Part shown: positions 1 through 9,113 of the stretch, one piece after another | Layout of the letters: each line of letters begins with the position of its first letter | How positions within the stretch are numbered: the first letter of the stretch is position 1 | NCBI GenBank assembly: GCA_020072565.1 | Contig: JAIQGI010000027.1 | Location: 1 to 64,000, forward strand | DNA length: 64,000 nt | Reading direction: 5' to 3' | DNA from: Terriglobia bacterium | GTDB taxonomy: Bacteria; Acidobacteriota; UBA6911 | Program-made: the position numbers and the translations under genes | Notes under the pieces: generated by a model | The model's input: the letters and a program-made list of their open reading frames with translations, nothing else | The model's database searches: none | What the model was told of the DNA's origin: nothing

Positions 1-516
1 TAATGAGCCCCCTTGGCACGAGCTGAGGGGCTTGGCAACCCATAGAAATGCCCGGAATTTCGCGCACCGGCGTGGCGGCAACGCGGGAGCGGAAGTTTCA
101 GGGCTTAGGCGAACGGTTGTCCGTGGAAATCCAGGCTAGTTAAAAAGCAAAGTCTCGCCTGAGAATAACAGACGTTTGTGAAATCCCGAAAGCACCGTCG
201 AACCGCAGCACTCGAAAAAGCACCTCGTCAGTTGCTCATAAAGTGATGTTAGCCACGAGTTGAATCTGGTGACAATGGGCTTGAGCGCGTCATTTCACCC
301 CATTCCTTGTTCAGTGACCGGGGTCACAGAAATTGCATCGAAATGTGCGAATATTCAGACAATACTCGGGTGTTGTAGCTCCGCATTTCGCAGGGCATGG
401 GTCCGCAGACTGCTGCCTCTATCGGGGAAGCTCGGCATTGGCCGGAATGGTCATCACTCCGGGAGTTGCTCTGTGCCGCTCCGATCGAGCCGGATCCAGG
501 GTGGAGGGAGGAATAA
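1..516. other. Intergenic region without a supported gene
   Basis: I see no convincing coding sequence here: the short open frames have no ribosome binding site and no recognisable family signature. An imperfect GC-rich inverted repeat at about 5-33 (AGCCCC ... GGGGCT) could be the end of a terminator for a gene outside the window. The last 20 bases carry the ribosome binding site of the cytochrome gene. Confidence 0.5.
314..327. promoter_or_regulatory. Perfect 6+2+6 palindrome upstream of the cytochrome b gene
   Basis: GTGACC-GG-GGTCAC is a perfect two-fold symmetric site about 190 bases before the ATG of the cytochrome gene. Its size and symmetry suit a dimeric transcription factor, but no regulator gene is adjacent and I do not recognise the motif. 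Confidence 0.25.
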
Positions 517-1611
517 ATGAAGGTTGAATCTCTGAGGTTAGAAACCGATTCCGCAATTCGGCCCCTGGCGATCGGGCCCCTGTCGGCCGCACCGCCGCCG
601 GCCCGCACAAAGGCTGCGGCCTCCAGATCCCTGGCGGAAGTCGCTACTCCCCCCAGACAGATCCTGCGCTTCCGAAAATCGGAGCGAGTGCTCCACTGGT
701 CGATTGCCGTTCCGTTCATGGTCTGCTACACGACCGCTCTAATTCTGATGTTCGGCTACAACCTGCATTCCGAGAGCGTTTCCCGGGATGTCTTTTCATG
801 GATCCACCGGATCTCCGGCGCCTGCCTGATTTTCTTTCCCATCCAGTCCGTCCTGAGAAATCTAAGGGACCACCGGATCCACCTGTACAACATCAGGCAA
901 GGATGGACCTGGGCGATCGACGATCTGAAGTGGCTCCTCCTTATGGGGCCGGCTGCCGTCATTCGGAAAATCACTCTTCCGGAACAAGGAAAATTCAACG
1001 CCGCAGAAAAGCTGAACTTCATGATGGTGATGTGTACCTGTCCGCTATTCATCATGACCGGTTTGTTGCTCTGTATGCCTGGGCCCGCCTTCCTTTCCTG
1101 GATTGTCCACGTGGGGCTGGCTCTGGTGGCGACTCCCCTGATGCTTGGGCACATCTATATGGCACTCGTCAATCCAGGCACTCGCGTCGGGCTTGGAGGT
1201 ATGTTTTCTGGCTACGTGGATCGCCAATGGGCCAAGCATCACTATCGCCGCTGGTACCGGGAGCATTTTGAAGACCAGGAAGAGAACCCCAGGGAGCACG
1301 AAAAGGTCCGGCAAGCGCTGCAGCGTCCGGCCCTGATTCGCTGTTCCCACTGCAACAACGAGCATGTTGTAGCCACCCGGATAAACCTGCTCGAAATCAC
1401 CTGCGAGTGTCAGTCCCACAGGTGTCCGAATTGTGGTGAGACCGCGGACATGGCCGCGGTGATCGTGGACCCCGGGGAGGGTGACTCGATCCTGTTCAGC
1501 CTGGAGCGGGCAGGCATCAGCTACTTTACTGTTGAGAAATATCTGGAGAGGATCGGGATCCGCGGACATGATACCTGCCTTGAAGGTTCCGTTGCCGGGA
1601 GAGAGGCGTGA
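517..1611 (+). CDS. Cytochrome b561/FdhI-like membrane protein with Cys-rich C-terminal tail
   Basis: Probable b-type cytochrome of the formate dehydrogenase gamma / thiosulfate reductase cytochrome group, which links a redox enzyme to the quinone pool in the inner membrane. Residues about 50-260 hold four hydrophobic segments with histidines placed for b-haem ligation (RVLHW at His60, GHIYMAL at His212) and the basic end typical of FdhI (GYVDRQWAKHH). A soluble tail of about 100 residues follows with the cysteine groups CSHC, CEC and CPNC, like a zinc ribbon or small Fe-S module; that is unusual for the family. ATG 517 follows GGAGGGAGG, so the start is well supported. No catalytic subunit lies nearby, so the electron partner is unknown. 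Confidence 0.75.
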   Translation: MKVESLRLETDSAIRPLAIGPLSAAPPPARTKAAASRSLAEVATPPRQILRFRKSERVLHWSIAVPFMVCYTTALILMFGYNLHSESVSRDVFSWIHRISGACLIFFPIQSVLRNLRDHRIHLYNIRQGWTWAIDDLKWLLLMGPAAVIRKITLPEQGKFNAAEKLNFMMVMCTCPLFIMTGLLLCMPGPAFLSWIVHVGLALVATPLMLGHIYMALVNPGTRVGLGGMFSGYVDRQWAKHHYRRWYREHFEDQEENPREHEKVRQALQRPALIRCSHCNNEHVVATRINLLEITCECQSHRCPNCGETADMAAVIVDPGEGDSILFSLERAGISYFTVEKYLERIGIRGHDTCLEGSVAGREA

Positions 1612-1789
1612 TTTCTCAGCAGGACCGTCACATCCAGTACGTTCTGACCCCATGTCTGCCGGTGCGGCATTGAACGCGGCATCGGGAGACGCCCCGCCCT
1701 CCGACCCGGTTTTCCCCTGCTGGGATTGCCTTGCCGCCGCACATGCTTCGTGATACAAGTTGCGGCAAACTCATCCGGAGGGCAAACAA

Positions 1790-4700
1790 ATGTCGATGTG
1801 CACCTTTTCGGCGAAGATTCGCTTTCTTCCCCTGCTTGCACTTACTTTGTTCGCGTCACTCGCTGCCACAGCGGACGGTGGGGCGACACGCCTGTTGCGC
1901 ACGCCGACCGTAAGCGCGACGCAAATCGCCTTCGCATACGCCAATAACATCTGGATTGTCGAACGTGCCGGCGGCGTGGCCCGACGCCTCACCAGTTTCC
2001 AGGGCCAGACGGTGAATCCTCATTTCTCTCCCGATGGAAAGTGGATCGCGTTCAGCGCCGAGTACGCAGGCAACACAGACGTCTACGTTGTGCCGGCCCT
2101 GGGCGGGGAGCCACGTCGTCTGACCTGGCACCCCGGCGCCGATCTCGTCCAAGGGTGGACGCCCGACGGCAAAGCGGTCCTCTTCTCCTCCACGCGCGCC
2201 ACGTGGGCTCCAAGCGGCGCTCCGCGCTTCTGGACGGTGCCCGCAGAGGGGGGCGTCGAGGAACCCATGGCTCCGCCCCGCGCTTATCAAGGAAAAATTT
2301 CCGCTGACGGCACGCGCATCGCCTACCGGATGAACAACTCGTGGGATGAGGAGCGCCGCAACTACCGTGGCGGGCAGAATCGCCCGATCTGGATTGTCGA
2401 CCTCAAGAGCTTCGACCTGGTGTCGCCACCCTGGACCGACTCGAAGGACGTGGACCCCGTCTGGATAGGTGACGCGGTGTACTTTATTTCGGACCGCGAC
2501 GGCGTGGCCAACGTCTGGGCTTACGACACGAAGGCGAAGAGGCTGATGCAGGTCACAAAGTTCACCGACTTCGATGTCAAGGCGATCAACTCGGGTGCCG
2601 GCGCTGTGGTGTTCGAGCAGGCGGGCTACGTCCACGAACTGGATCCGAAGACGGGCAAAGAGCACATCGTGAATATTACCGCGACGGGCGATTTCCCGTG
2701 GATGATGCCGAAGTGGGAGGATGTGACCAGCCGCATGTCGAACATCGCGCTCTCTCCTACCGGAAAGCGCGTGGTGGTGGAGGCGCGCGGCGAGATCTTC
2801 ACGATTCCTGCCGAGAAAGGGGACGTCAGGAACCTCAGCAACTCGAGCGGGTCGGCCGAACGCGATCCCGCCTGGTCTCCTGACGGGAAATACGTCTCGT
2901 ACTTCAGCGACAAGTCGGGGGAGTACAAGCTCGTGATCGAAGCGCAGGACGGGCTCACGCCTCCCCGCGAGATCGCGCTGGCGAATCCGACGCACTACTA
3001 CACGCCCTCATGGTCTCCCGACTCCAAGAAAATCGTTTACACCGATACGAATCTGAAAGTATGGGTCCTCGACGTCGCGAACGGCCAGGCCAAAGTCGTG
3101 GGCAATGATCCCTGGATGGTGCCGCAGCGCACTCTGAACCCCGTCTGGAGTCCCGACTCGAAGTGGGTCGCCTACTCGAGCCGGTTGCAGTCCCTGTATC
3201 ACGCGATTTTCGCGAGCAATGTCGAGACCGGTGAGACGAAGCAGGTCACCGACGGTCTGGCCGACGCGGTCTGGCCTGCCTGGGACGCGAGCGGCAAGTA
3301 TCTCTGGTTTCTGGCTTCAACGGATTTCGGGCTGGCGTCGCAATGGCTCGACATGACCTCTTACGACCATAGCGAGACCTTCGGGCTGTACTTTGCGATT
3401 CTGAAGAAAGGCGAATCGAGCCCACTGCTGCCGGAGAGTGACGAAGACATCGGCGTATCGAGTGCGCCCGGCAGTGGCGGTTCAGGCCGTGGCGGACGCG
3501 GCGGCGGTGCAGCGGCGGCAGAAACCGGTGATCAGCCCGCCCAGGCAGACCGTAGTGCTCGGGCCCCCGTCACCGTGCAGATCGATGCCGATGGACTGCA
3601 GCAACGCATCATTTCCGTGCCCGGCGTGCCGGAGCGTCAGTACTCGCAGCTGCGAGCCGGCCTCGCGGGCACGGTTTACTATCTGGAGGCTGCCGGAGGA
3701 GGCGGACGCGGCGGCGGTGCAGGCGGCGGTGGCGGCAGCGTCTTGAACCGCTATCGATTGAGCGACCGTCGCGCGGCCTCGTTTGTCACGGGTGTCGCGG
3801 AATACGACATCAGCGCTGACGGCCGCAGATTGTTGTACCGCGCCGGCGGTGGCGGTGGGGGCGGCCGTGGGGGCGCGGGCGGCGGCACGAGTCCCAGCCT
3901 GTTCCTGGTGGACGCCGATCGCACGCCGCCGCAGGCCGGGCAGGGGCGTCTCAACGTGACCCTGCGCATGTATCTTGATCCGAAGGAGGAATTCAAGCAG
4001 ATCTTCAACGAGGGCTGGCGCAACCAGCGCGATTATCTCTATGTGCCGAATCTGCATGGCACCGACTGGGCAAAGGACAAGGAGATGTATGGACAGCTCC
4101 TGCCCTACGTGATGCACCGGGCAGATCTCAACTACCTGCTCGACAACATGGGTGCGGAGATCGCCATCGGGCACTCATATGTGCGCGGCGGCGACATGCC
4201 GGCCGTGCCGCAGTCGCCCGGCGGGCTGCTCGGCGCCGATTTCACGATCGACAGCGGGCGCTACAAGATCACGAGGATCTACGACAATGAGAGCTGGAAT
4301 CCGGATCTGCGCGCACCGCTCGCATCGCCCGGCGTGGACGTTGCGGTCGGAGACTACATCCTCGCGATCAACGGCATGGAGTTGAGGGCGCCGGACAACA
4401 TCTACCGCCTGCTCGACGGCACGGCCAACCGGCAGACCGTGCTCACGATCAGCAGCCGCCCGGTTATGGAGGGCGCCCGGCAGATTACCGTTATTCCGGT
4501 GACGAGCGAGCAAGGGCTGCGCACGCGGGCGTGGGTGGAGTACAACCGCCGTCTCGTGGACAAGCTCTCCAATGGCCAGCTAGCCTATGTCTACCTGCCG
4601 AACACGGGACAGCCGGGGTACACGAGCTTCAATCGGTACTACTTCGCCCAGCAGGAAAAGAAGGGCGCGATCATCGACGAGCGCTACAATGGCGGCGGCC

Positions 4701-5203
4701 AGGCCGCCGACTACATTATCGACGTGTTGCAGCGCGACTTCGATGGCTACTTCAACAACGTTGCGGGCAATCGCTATCCATTCACCAGTCCGGCAGCGGG
4801 CATCTGGGGCCCGAAAGTGATGATCATTAACGAGATGGCCGGCTCGGGCGGTGACCTGATGCCGTACATGTTCAAGCTTCGGAAGATCGGCCTCCTCGTC
4901 GGCAAGCGTACCTGGGGCGGACTCGTGCACACGGCCGACACTCCGGCATTCATTGACGGAGGATCGATGATCGCACCCCGAGGCGGCTTCTTCTCGCGCG
5001 AGGGCAGGTGGGCTGTGGAAAACGAAGGCGTGGCTCCCGACGTCGACGTGGAGAACTTGCCGAAGGACGTGATCGCGGGACGCGATCCGCAGCTCGAGCG
5101 CGCGGTCCAGGAAACGCTGAGGATGCTCAAGGAGCACCCCGTGAATCGGCTCGCGAACGAACCGCCGCCGCCGACGACGGGGAAGCGCCGCGCTCCTTAC
5201 TGA
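1790..5203 (+). CDS. Exported tricorn-type serine protease (TolB propeller, PDZ, S41 peptidase)
   Basis: Large exported peptidase of the tricorn group (S41 fold), expected to degrade peptides in the periplasm. ATG 1790 is preferred over the in-frame TTG at 1760 because CCGGAGGG lies 8 bases upstream and the protein then begins with a normal Sec signal (FLPLLALTLFASLAAT). Residues about 30-560 are repeated TolB/WD40-like propeller blades (WSPDGK, WSPDSK motifs); a PDZ domain lies near 840-930; the S41 catalytic core follows, with nucleophile Ser1019 in NEMAGSGGDL. Length (1137 residues) fits the family. Three long glycine-rich stretches interrupt the middle of the protein (about 3469-3525, 3692-3737, 3841-3885). 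No archaeal-style tricorn-interacting factors are nearby. Confidence 0.9.
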   Translation: MSMCTFSAKIRFLPLLALTLFASLAATADGGATRLLRTPTVSATQIAFAYANNIWIVERAGGVARRLTSFQGQTVNPHFSPDGKWIAFSAEYAGNTDVYVVPALGGEPRRLTWHPGADLVQGWTPDGKAVLFSSTRATWAPSGAPRFWTVPAEGGVEEPMAPPRAYQGKISADGTRIAYRMNNSWDEERRNYRGGQNRPIWIVDLKSFDLVSPPWTDSKDVDPVWIGDAVYFISDRDGVANVWAYDTKAKRLMQVTKFTDFDVKAINSGAGAVVFEQAGYVHELDPKTGKEHIVNITATGDFPWMMPKWEDVTSRMSNIALSPTGKRVVVEARGEIFTIPAEKGDVRNLSNSSGSAERDPAWSPDGKYVSYFSDKSGEYKLVIEAQDGLTPPREIALANPTHYYTPSWSPDSKKIVYTDTNLKVWVLDVANGQAKVVGNDPWMVPQRTLNPVWSPDSKWVAYSSRLQSLYHAIFASNVETGETKQVTDGLADAVWPAWDASGKYLWFLASTDFGLASQWLDMTSYDHSETFGLYFAILKKGESSPLLPESDEDIGVSSAPGSGGSGRGGRGGGAAAAETGDQPAQADRSARAPVTVQIDADGLQQRIISVPGVPERQYSQLRAGLAGTVYYLEAAGGGGRGGGAGGGGGSVLNRYRLSDRRAASFVTGVAEYDISADGRRLLYRAGGGGGGGRGGAGGGTSPSLFLVDADRTPPQAGQGRLNVTLRMYLDPKEEFKQIFNEGWRNQRDYLYVPNLHGTDWAKDKEMYGQLLPYVMHRADLNYLLDNMGAEIAIGHSYVRGGDMPAVPQSPGGLLGADFTIDSGRYKITRIYDNESWNPDLRAPLASPGVDVAVGDYILAINGMELRAPDNIYRLLDGTANRQTVLTISSRPVMEGARQITVIPVTSEQGLRTRAWVEYNRRLVDKLSNGQLAYVYLPNTGQPGYTSFNRYYFAQQEKKGAIIDERYNGGGQAADYIIDVLQRDFDGYFNNVAGNRYPFTSPAAGIWGPKVMIINEMAGSGGDLMPYMFKLRKIGLLVGKRTWGGLVHTADTPAFIDGGSMIAPRGGFFSREGRWAVENEGVAPDVDVENLPKDVIAGRDPQLERAVQETLRMLKEHPVNRLANEPPPPTTGKRRAPY

Positions 5204-5218
5204 TTGCAAATGCCGGAT

Positions 5219-5278
5219 CCGCAGGTGGACACGGATAGATACAGAAAATCACCTCCCGTCATCCGTGTGCATCTGCGG
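5219..5278. repeat. Intergenic inverted repeat, CCGCAG type
   Basis: The arms CCGCAGGTGGACACGGAT and ATCCGTGTGCATCTGCGG form a near-perfect 18-base inverted repeat between the tricorn protease and the thioesterase. Related elements lie at 32512-32576 and, more loosely, 45126-45178. It could form a cruciform or RNA hairpin. It argues against the ATG at 5204 as the start of the thioesterase, since that start would translate the repeat. Confidence 0.7.
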
Positions 5279-5320
5279 TTTCATCTTGATCACTTACGAT
5301 CAGGAACGGAGGATTCTTCG

Positions 5321-5827
5321 TTGCGACATCGAGTAGCGCGGAAGCAGCAAAACAGCAAGATGTGCCTGGTCTGCGGGCTGGGCAATCCCTATGGACTCAA
5401 AGCCTCATTCTATGAACTGGAGAACAACGAACTCGTGAGCATCTTCAAACCGGCGGAGGTCCACCAGAGCTATCCCGGCCGCCTACACGGCGGCATTGCA
5501 GCCGCCATCCTCGATGAAACGATCGGACGGGCGATCATGATGCAATATGATGAGATGGTCTGGGGTGTGACCCTCGAGTTCTCGGTCAGGTTCAAAAAGC
5601 CGATCCCGCTGAGTCAGGAACTGAAGGTCGTGGGGCGAATCACGAATGAAACGAGTCGTCTTTTTGAGGGAACCGGAGAGATTATCCTGTCCGATGGTGA
5701 GATTGCCGCGACCGGCAGCGGCAAATACATGAAGCTTCCCATCGACAAAATCGCGGATTTTGATGCGACGGAGCAGGAATGGAAGGTCACTGCTTTCGAT
5801 CACGATCCGGCCACGATTGAGATTTAA
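5321..5827 (+). CDS. PaaI-family hotdog thioesterase
   Basis: Small acyl-CoA thioesterase-like protein with the single hotdog fold of the PaaI/YiiD group, probably cytoplasmic. The N-terminal MCLVCGLGNPYGL matches the usual 'CFVCG..NP.GL' opening of this subfamily. The core has HGGIAAAILDETIGRA, the segment that carries the catalytic acidic residue in such enzymes, followed by the beta strands VTLEFSVRFKKPIPL. I chose TTG 5321 because GGAGG lies 8 bases upstream; the upstream ATG at 5204 would read through an inverted repeat. ATG 5360 is a further alternative. Substrate unknown; it lies next to no metabolic operon. Confidence 0.8.
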   Translation: MRHRVARKQQNSKMCLVCGLGNPYGLKASFYELENNELVSIFKPAEVHQSYPGRLHGGIAAAILDETIGRAIMMQYDEMVWGVTLEFSVRFKKPIPLSQELKVVGRITNETSRLFEGTGEIILSDGEIAATGSGKYMKLPIDKIADFDATEQEWKVTAFDHDPATIEI

Positions 5828-5830
5828 AAT

Positions 5831-6538
5831 CTGCAACTCGGAATGATCGGCCTCGGCCGAATGGGGGCAAACATGGTGCGTCGTCTGCTGCGCGGCGGGC
5901 AGCAGTGCATGGTCTTCGATACCAACCAGGACACAGTGCGACAGCTGGTGAAGGAAGGCGCAGTTGGTGCCGTATCGCTGGACGATCTCATCATGAAGCT
6001 CAATCCTCCGCGTGCGGTCTGGCTGATGGTCCCTGCAGCTGCAGTAGACAGAATGTTGCAGGACCTGACGGCGCGCATGGGGGAAGGCGACATCATCATT
6101 GACGGCGGAAACTCATACTACATCGACGATGTGCGGCGCGCCCGGGAACTCCAGGTGCGTGGTCTTCATTACGTGGACGTTGGGACCAGCGGCGGCATCT
6201 GGGGACTCGAGCGCGGGTATTGTCAAATGATCGGCGGCGCGCGCGCAGTTGTAGAGCATCTCGATCCCATCTTTAAGACACTGGCGCCGGGACGCGGAAA
6301 TCTGGCGCGCACCACGGGACGCGAAGCGACAAGCGGCAGTGCCGAAGAAGGTTACCTTCACTGTGGACCGCCGGGTGCGGGTCATTTCGTAAAGATGGTC
6401 CACAACGGAATCGAGTACGGCCTCATGGCAGCCTATGCCGAGGGCATGAACATCCTGAGACACGCCAATGCCGGCAGGCAGAATCGGAATGTGGATGCCG
6501 AGACCACACCGCTGCGGCACCCCGAATACTATCAGTAA
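5831..6538 (+). pseudogene. Truncated 6-phosphogluconate dehydrogenase (NAD-type, short form)
   Basis: Clear homology to the roughly 300-residue bacterial 6-phosphogluconate dehydrogenase: Rossmann motif [16 protein letters not shown], then [23 protein letters not shown] and the substrate loop [20 protein letters not shown]. The frame ends at [10 protein letters not shown]-stop, so about the last 90-100 residues, which complete the helical dimer domain (usually DIAEVWRRGS...), are missing. An inverted repeat begins seven bases after the stop. The codon where the family start Met should be is CTG (5831); the first ATG (5843) would drop the first four residues of beta strand 1. Probably inactive. 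A full copy may exist elsewhere in the genome. Confidence 0.75.
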
Positions 6539-6544
6539 CGCAGA

Positions 6545-6612
6545 GCAGCCACGAAACGTACGAATGACGGAAAGTCGGCCATCTTTGTGCCTTTTGTGGG
6601 TCTCGTGGCTGC
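6545..6612. repeat. Intergenic inverted repeat, GCAGCCACGAAA type
   Basis: The arms GCAGCCACGAAA and TCTCGTGGCTGC match at 11 of 12 positions around a 44-base loop. The element starts directly behind the truncation point of the 6-phosphogluconate dehydrogenase remnant. Related copies are at 15911-15956, 48374-48424, 49612-49637 and 50784-50820. Confidence 0.7.
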
Positions 6613-6712
6613 TGCTTGGATTGTAGCTCCGGCCTGCGCTCTGCTGCGGTTGTTTTTTGGCTGCGCCTCTGCCGCGCTATGTTCTACGTGCCCGCCGTTC
6701 ATCCCCCCTCTA

Positions 6713-9013
6713 TCAGCGGCGGAATTGATACGCGAGTTTGAGAAAGAAACCGTCGCTGGTTCTCCGCAGATCGGTAATTCCGAATGTGCGATCGGTATCC
6801 AGCGAGCTGCCGTAACCGAAAAAGGCGACCGTTCCCGGGGTCGGTTCATATGAGACCAGCAGATCGAGGCGGAGGCCGTTGAATCTTTCCGGCGTGCTGG
6901 GCACGCCTTTCACGATCAGCGGGTCACCGGTCCGTGGGTCTTCCAGCGCCGCCTGACGCTGCGAGCGATACTCTCCGATCACACGGAAGAACAAGGATCT
7001 CCTGGGCTGATACTCGATCTTCACGCGCGGAATGATGGTGCGGGCGAACTCGCTCCCATCCCGGGCGCGTTTCAGGTAGGAGATTGTCCCTTGGGTTTCC
7101 ACACGCACGGTATCCGTTGGCCTCAGATTGGCAATCAGGGAGGCGACCGTCTCGCGCCCATTGGCGGCTTCGTCGAAGATGGGGCTCTTGCCATGGCCGA
7201 TCTCGAAACGGCCGCCGAACGTGCGAAACGTGGGCGTGCTCACTGAGAAATTCGCACCATAGGCGCCGCTCAGGATTTCAGGTGCCGCAAACGCTTCGAC
7301 CGTCCCGCCGGAGCGCTGAACTTGATAGTCTGTGTACTTCGACGGGTCAAATCGCACGAACTGCCGCTGGAACTCGGCGTTCACGTCCCAGCCGCCCCGC
7401 AACTGGGCCTGGGAGCTGACAGATTCGTTGCCCTCGATCGAGGCCGTGCTCAGGAAGTCGCGATAATTCCAGATCCGCTGCGCGCCGAAGTGGGTGCTGA
7501 AGCTCTCCAGGACCGCACCGCGCTCGCCGTACCAGGTAAAACGGTTGAAAGCGTGCCCCTCAACTATGTTGTTACGTGGCACGTAGCCGGAGCGTGCCTC
7601 AAACGACTCGCCGATGCCATTGAGCTTGTAGTTGAAACCCCAGGCTCTCCCGGTGCGATCGAACTCCGCGCTCCAAAGCGGGGAACTGGTGTTCCCGCCG
7701 GCGAGGTCGCTCCAGGAACGGCCCAACTGGCCCTGCACGTAGTACAGCTTTTTGAAGGTAATGCGCGCGTCGGCTGCCACCACACGGTTGGAGTCGCCTG
7801 TGGCGATCCTGTCGGTGTAGGTCACGCCTGCAAGGGAATTGGCGCCCAGGTCGGCTCGCAAACGGGTGATGTTGAAAACCGCGTGGCCGCCTTCGGGGAT
7901 GTCGTCCACCGCGTTAAGGTAGGCAATGCCAAAACGGCCGAACTTGCCTGTGAACTTGGCACCGGTGATCGGGTCCTCAACTTGCCTTGTGTAGACGAGC
8001 TGGTTCGGAGTGGAGAACAACTCGATCCCTTCGAGGAAGAAGGGACGTTTTTCCGGATAGAAGAGAGCAAAGCGCTGGTTGACGGTCACCTGTCCGGCAT
8101 CGGACTCAACCTGGCTGAAGTCCGGATTTACCGTGGCGTCAATTGACATGTTCGTGAATCCAAGCCGCAGGTTGACGCCGGGATTCAGCTTGATCTTCTC
8201 CCGCTGGAAGTTCCCATCCGGTGTTCTGGCCCCGTCTTTCGTTGCGGTGATGAATGGCTGTGCCTCGGTCACAACGCCGCGTTTCAGATCATGCAGTCCT
8301 TCCATCGCACCCGATTGGCCCAGGAAACTGTTGCTGGCGCGACGCACGTCGGTCCAGGTGTCCACGTAGCCGGTGCGCTGCACCTTGCGCTGTATGTTGA
8401 TTCCCCAGCGTTGCGGACCATTGCCCGGGTAGCGCAGGCTTTTGAAAGGGATGCGGATCTCGACAATGTAGCCCTGCTCGGTGATCATCCCGGCCGAGTC
8501 CCACTTGTAATCGGGGCTCTTGTCCAGGGTGCCGCCCTGGAAATTTCCGCCGCCCCAGGCACTGCCTGCATTGAAAGCGCCCTCAGTCTGCACGCCGTCT
8601 TCCTGTGCCCCCAAGGGATTGACACCGAAGAAAAACGCCCTGCGGCGATCGTTGAAGGTGTCGAGGAAGATAGTGACAGTATCCTCGTTCCCCAGGTTGT
8701 CGCGATCCGCCACCGTAGCGCGGATCGAGCCGGGATCGGAATCATGTGCGATGATGGCGAAATAGAGTGCCGAGGGGGTGTAGAAGACGAGCACCTCGGT
8801 CTGCTCTTCGGCAGGCCGGCCGTCCACGGGCTGGTACTGCGAAAAGCCGGCCAGCCTGGCCGCCTGAGTCCAGGCCGGCTCATCCAGACGACCGTCTATG
8901 GAAGGATCCGCCTCGATGCGCGGGATCGTAAACGTCGGGGCGCCACGCCCCTCCAAGGCCGCGGCGCTGGGGAGTTGTGGCAGCTGCAAGAGGCACAATA
9001 ATAACGTAATCAC
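6713..9013 (-). CDS. CBM9-like / DUF5916 outer-membrane beta-barrel protein
   Basis: Exported protein with a short Sec signal, an N-terminal carbohydrate-binding family 9-like domain (residues about 30-200; IDGRLDEPAW is its typical opening, with FLDTFNDRRRAFFFGVNP further on) and a long C-terminal region of alternating amphipathic strands ending FFLKLAYQFRR, as in DUF5916 proteins thought to form an outer-membrane barrel. Such proteins are common in Acidobacteriota and Bacteroidota; their substrate is not known. The GTG start at 9013 has GGAGAG seven bases upstream. 766 residues is normal for the family. It is monocistronic between the gnd remnant and an HD-domain gene. Confidence 0.85.
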   Translation of the reverse strand: MITLLLCLLQLPQLPSAAALEGRGAPTFTIPRIEADPSIDGRLDEPAWTQAARLAGFSQYQPVDGRPAEEQTEVLVFYTPSALYFAIIAHDSDPGSIRATVADRDNLGNEDTVTIFLDTFNDRRRAFFFGVNPLGAQEDGVQTEGAFNAGSAWGGGNFQGGTLDKSPDYKWDSAGMITEQGYIVEIRIPFKSLRYPGNGPQRWGINIQRKVQRTGYVDTWTDVRRASNSFLGQSGAMEGLHDLKRGVVTEAQPFITATKDGARTPDGNFQREKIKLNPGVNLRLGFTNMSIDATVNPDFSQVESDAGQVTVNQRFALFYPEKRPFFLEGIELFSTPNQLVYTRQVEDPITGAKFTGKFGRFGIAYLNAVDDIPEGGHAVFNITRLRADLGANSLAGVTYTDRIATGDSNRVVAADARITFKKLYYVQGQLGRSWSDLAGGNTSSPLWSAEFDRTGRAWGFNYKLNGIGESFEARSGYVPRNNIVEGHAFNRFTWYGERGAVLESFSTHFGAQRIWNYRDFLSTASIEGNESVSSQAQLRGGWDVNAEFQRQFVRFDPSKYTDYQVQRSGGTVEAFAAPEILSGAYGANFSVSTPTFRTFGGRFEIGHGKSPIFDEAANGRETVASLIANLRPTDTVRVETQGTISYLKRARDGSEFARTIIPRVKIEYQPRRSLFFRVIGEYRSQRQAALEDPRTGDPLIVKGVPSTPERFNGLRLDLLVSYEPTPGTVAFFGYGSSLDTDRTFGITDLRRTSDGFFLKLAYQFRR

Positions 9014-9113
9014 GTCACTCTCCGATTAAGAAGGCCGTAATATAACCCAATCGGATCTGCAATGCGCGAGGAGATTTTAGTCGTATCTTAACTCCCCGTT
9101 TTCGCGTCGCGAC

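Noticed and set aside
5-33. Possible sigma-54 promoter (TTGGCACG)
   Set aside because: The -12 TTGC element is not at the required spacing; GC hairpin is the better description.
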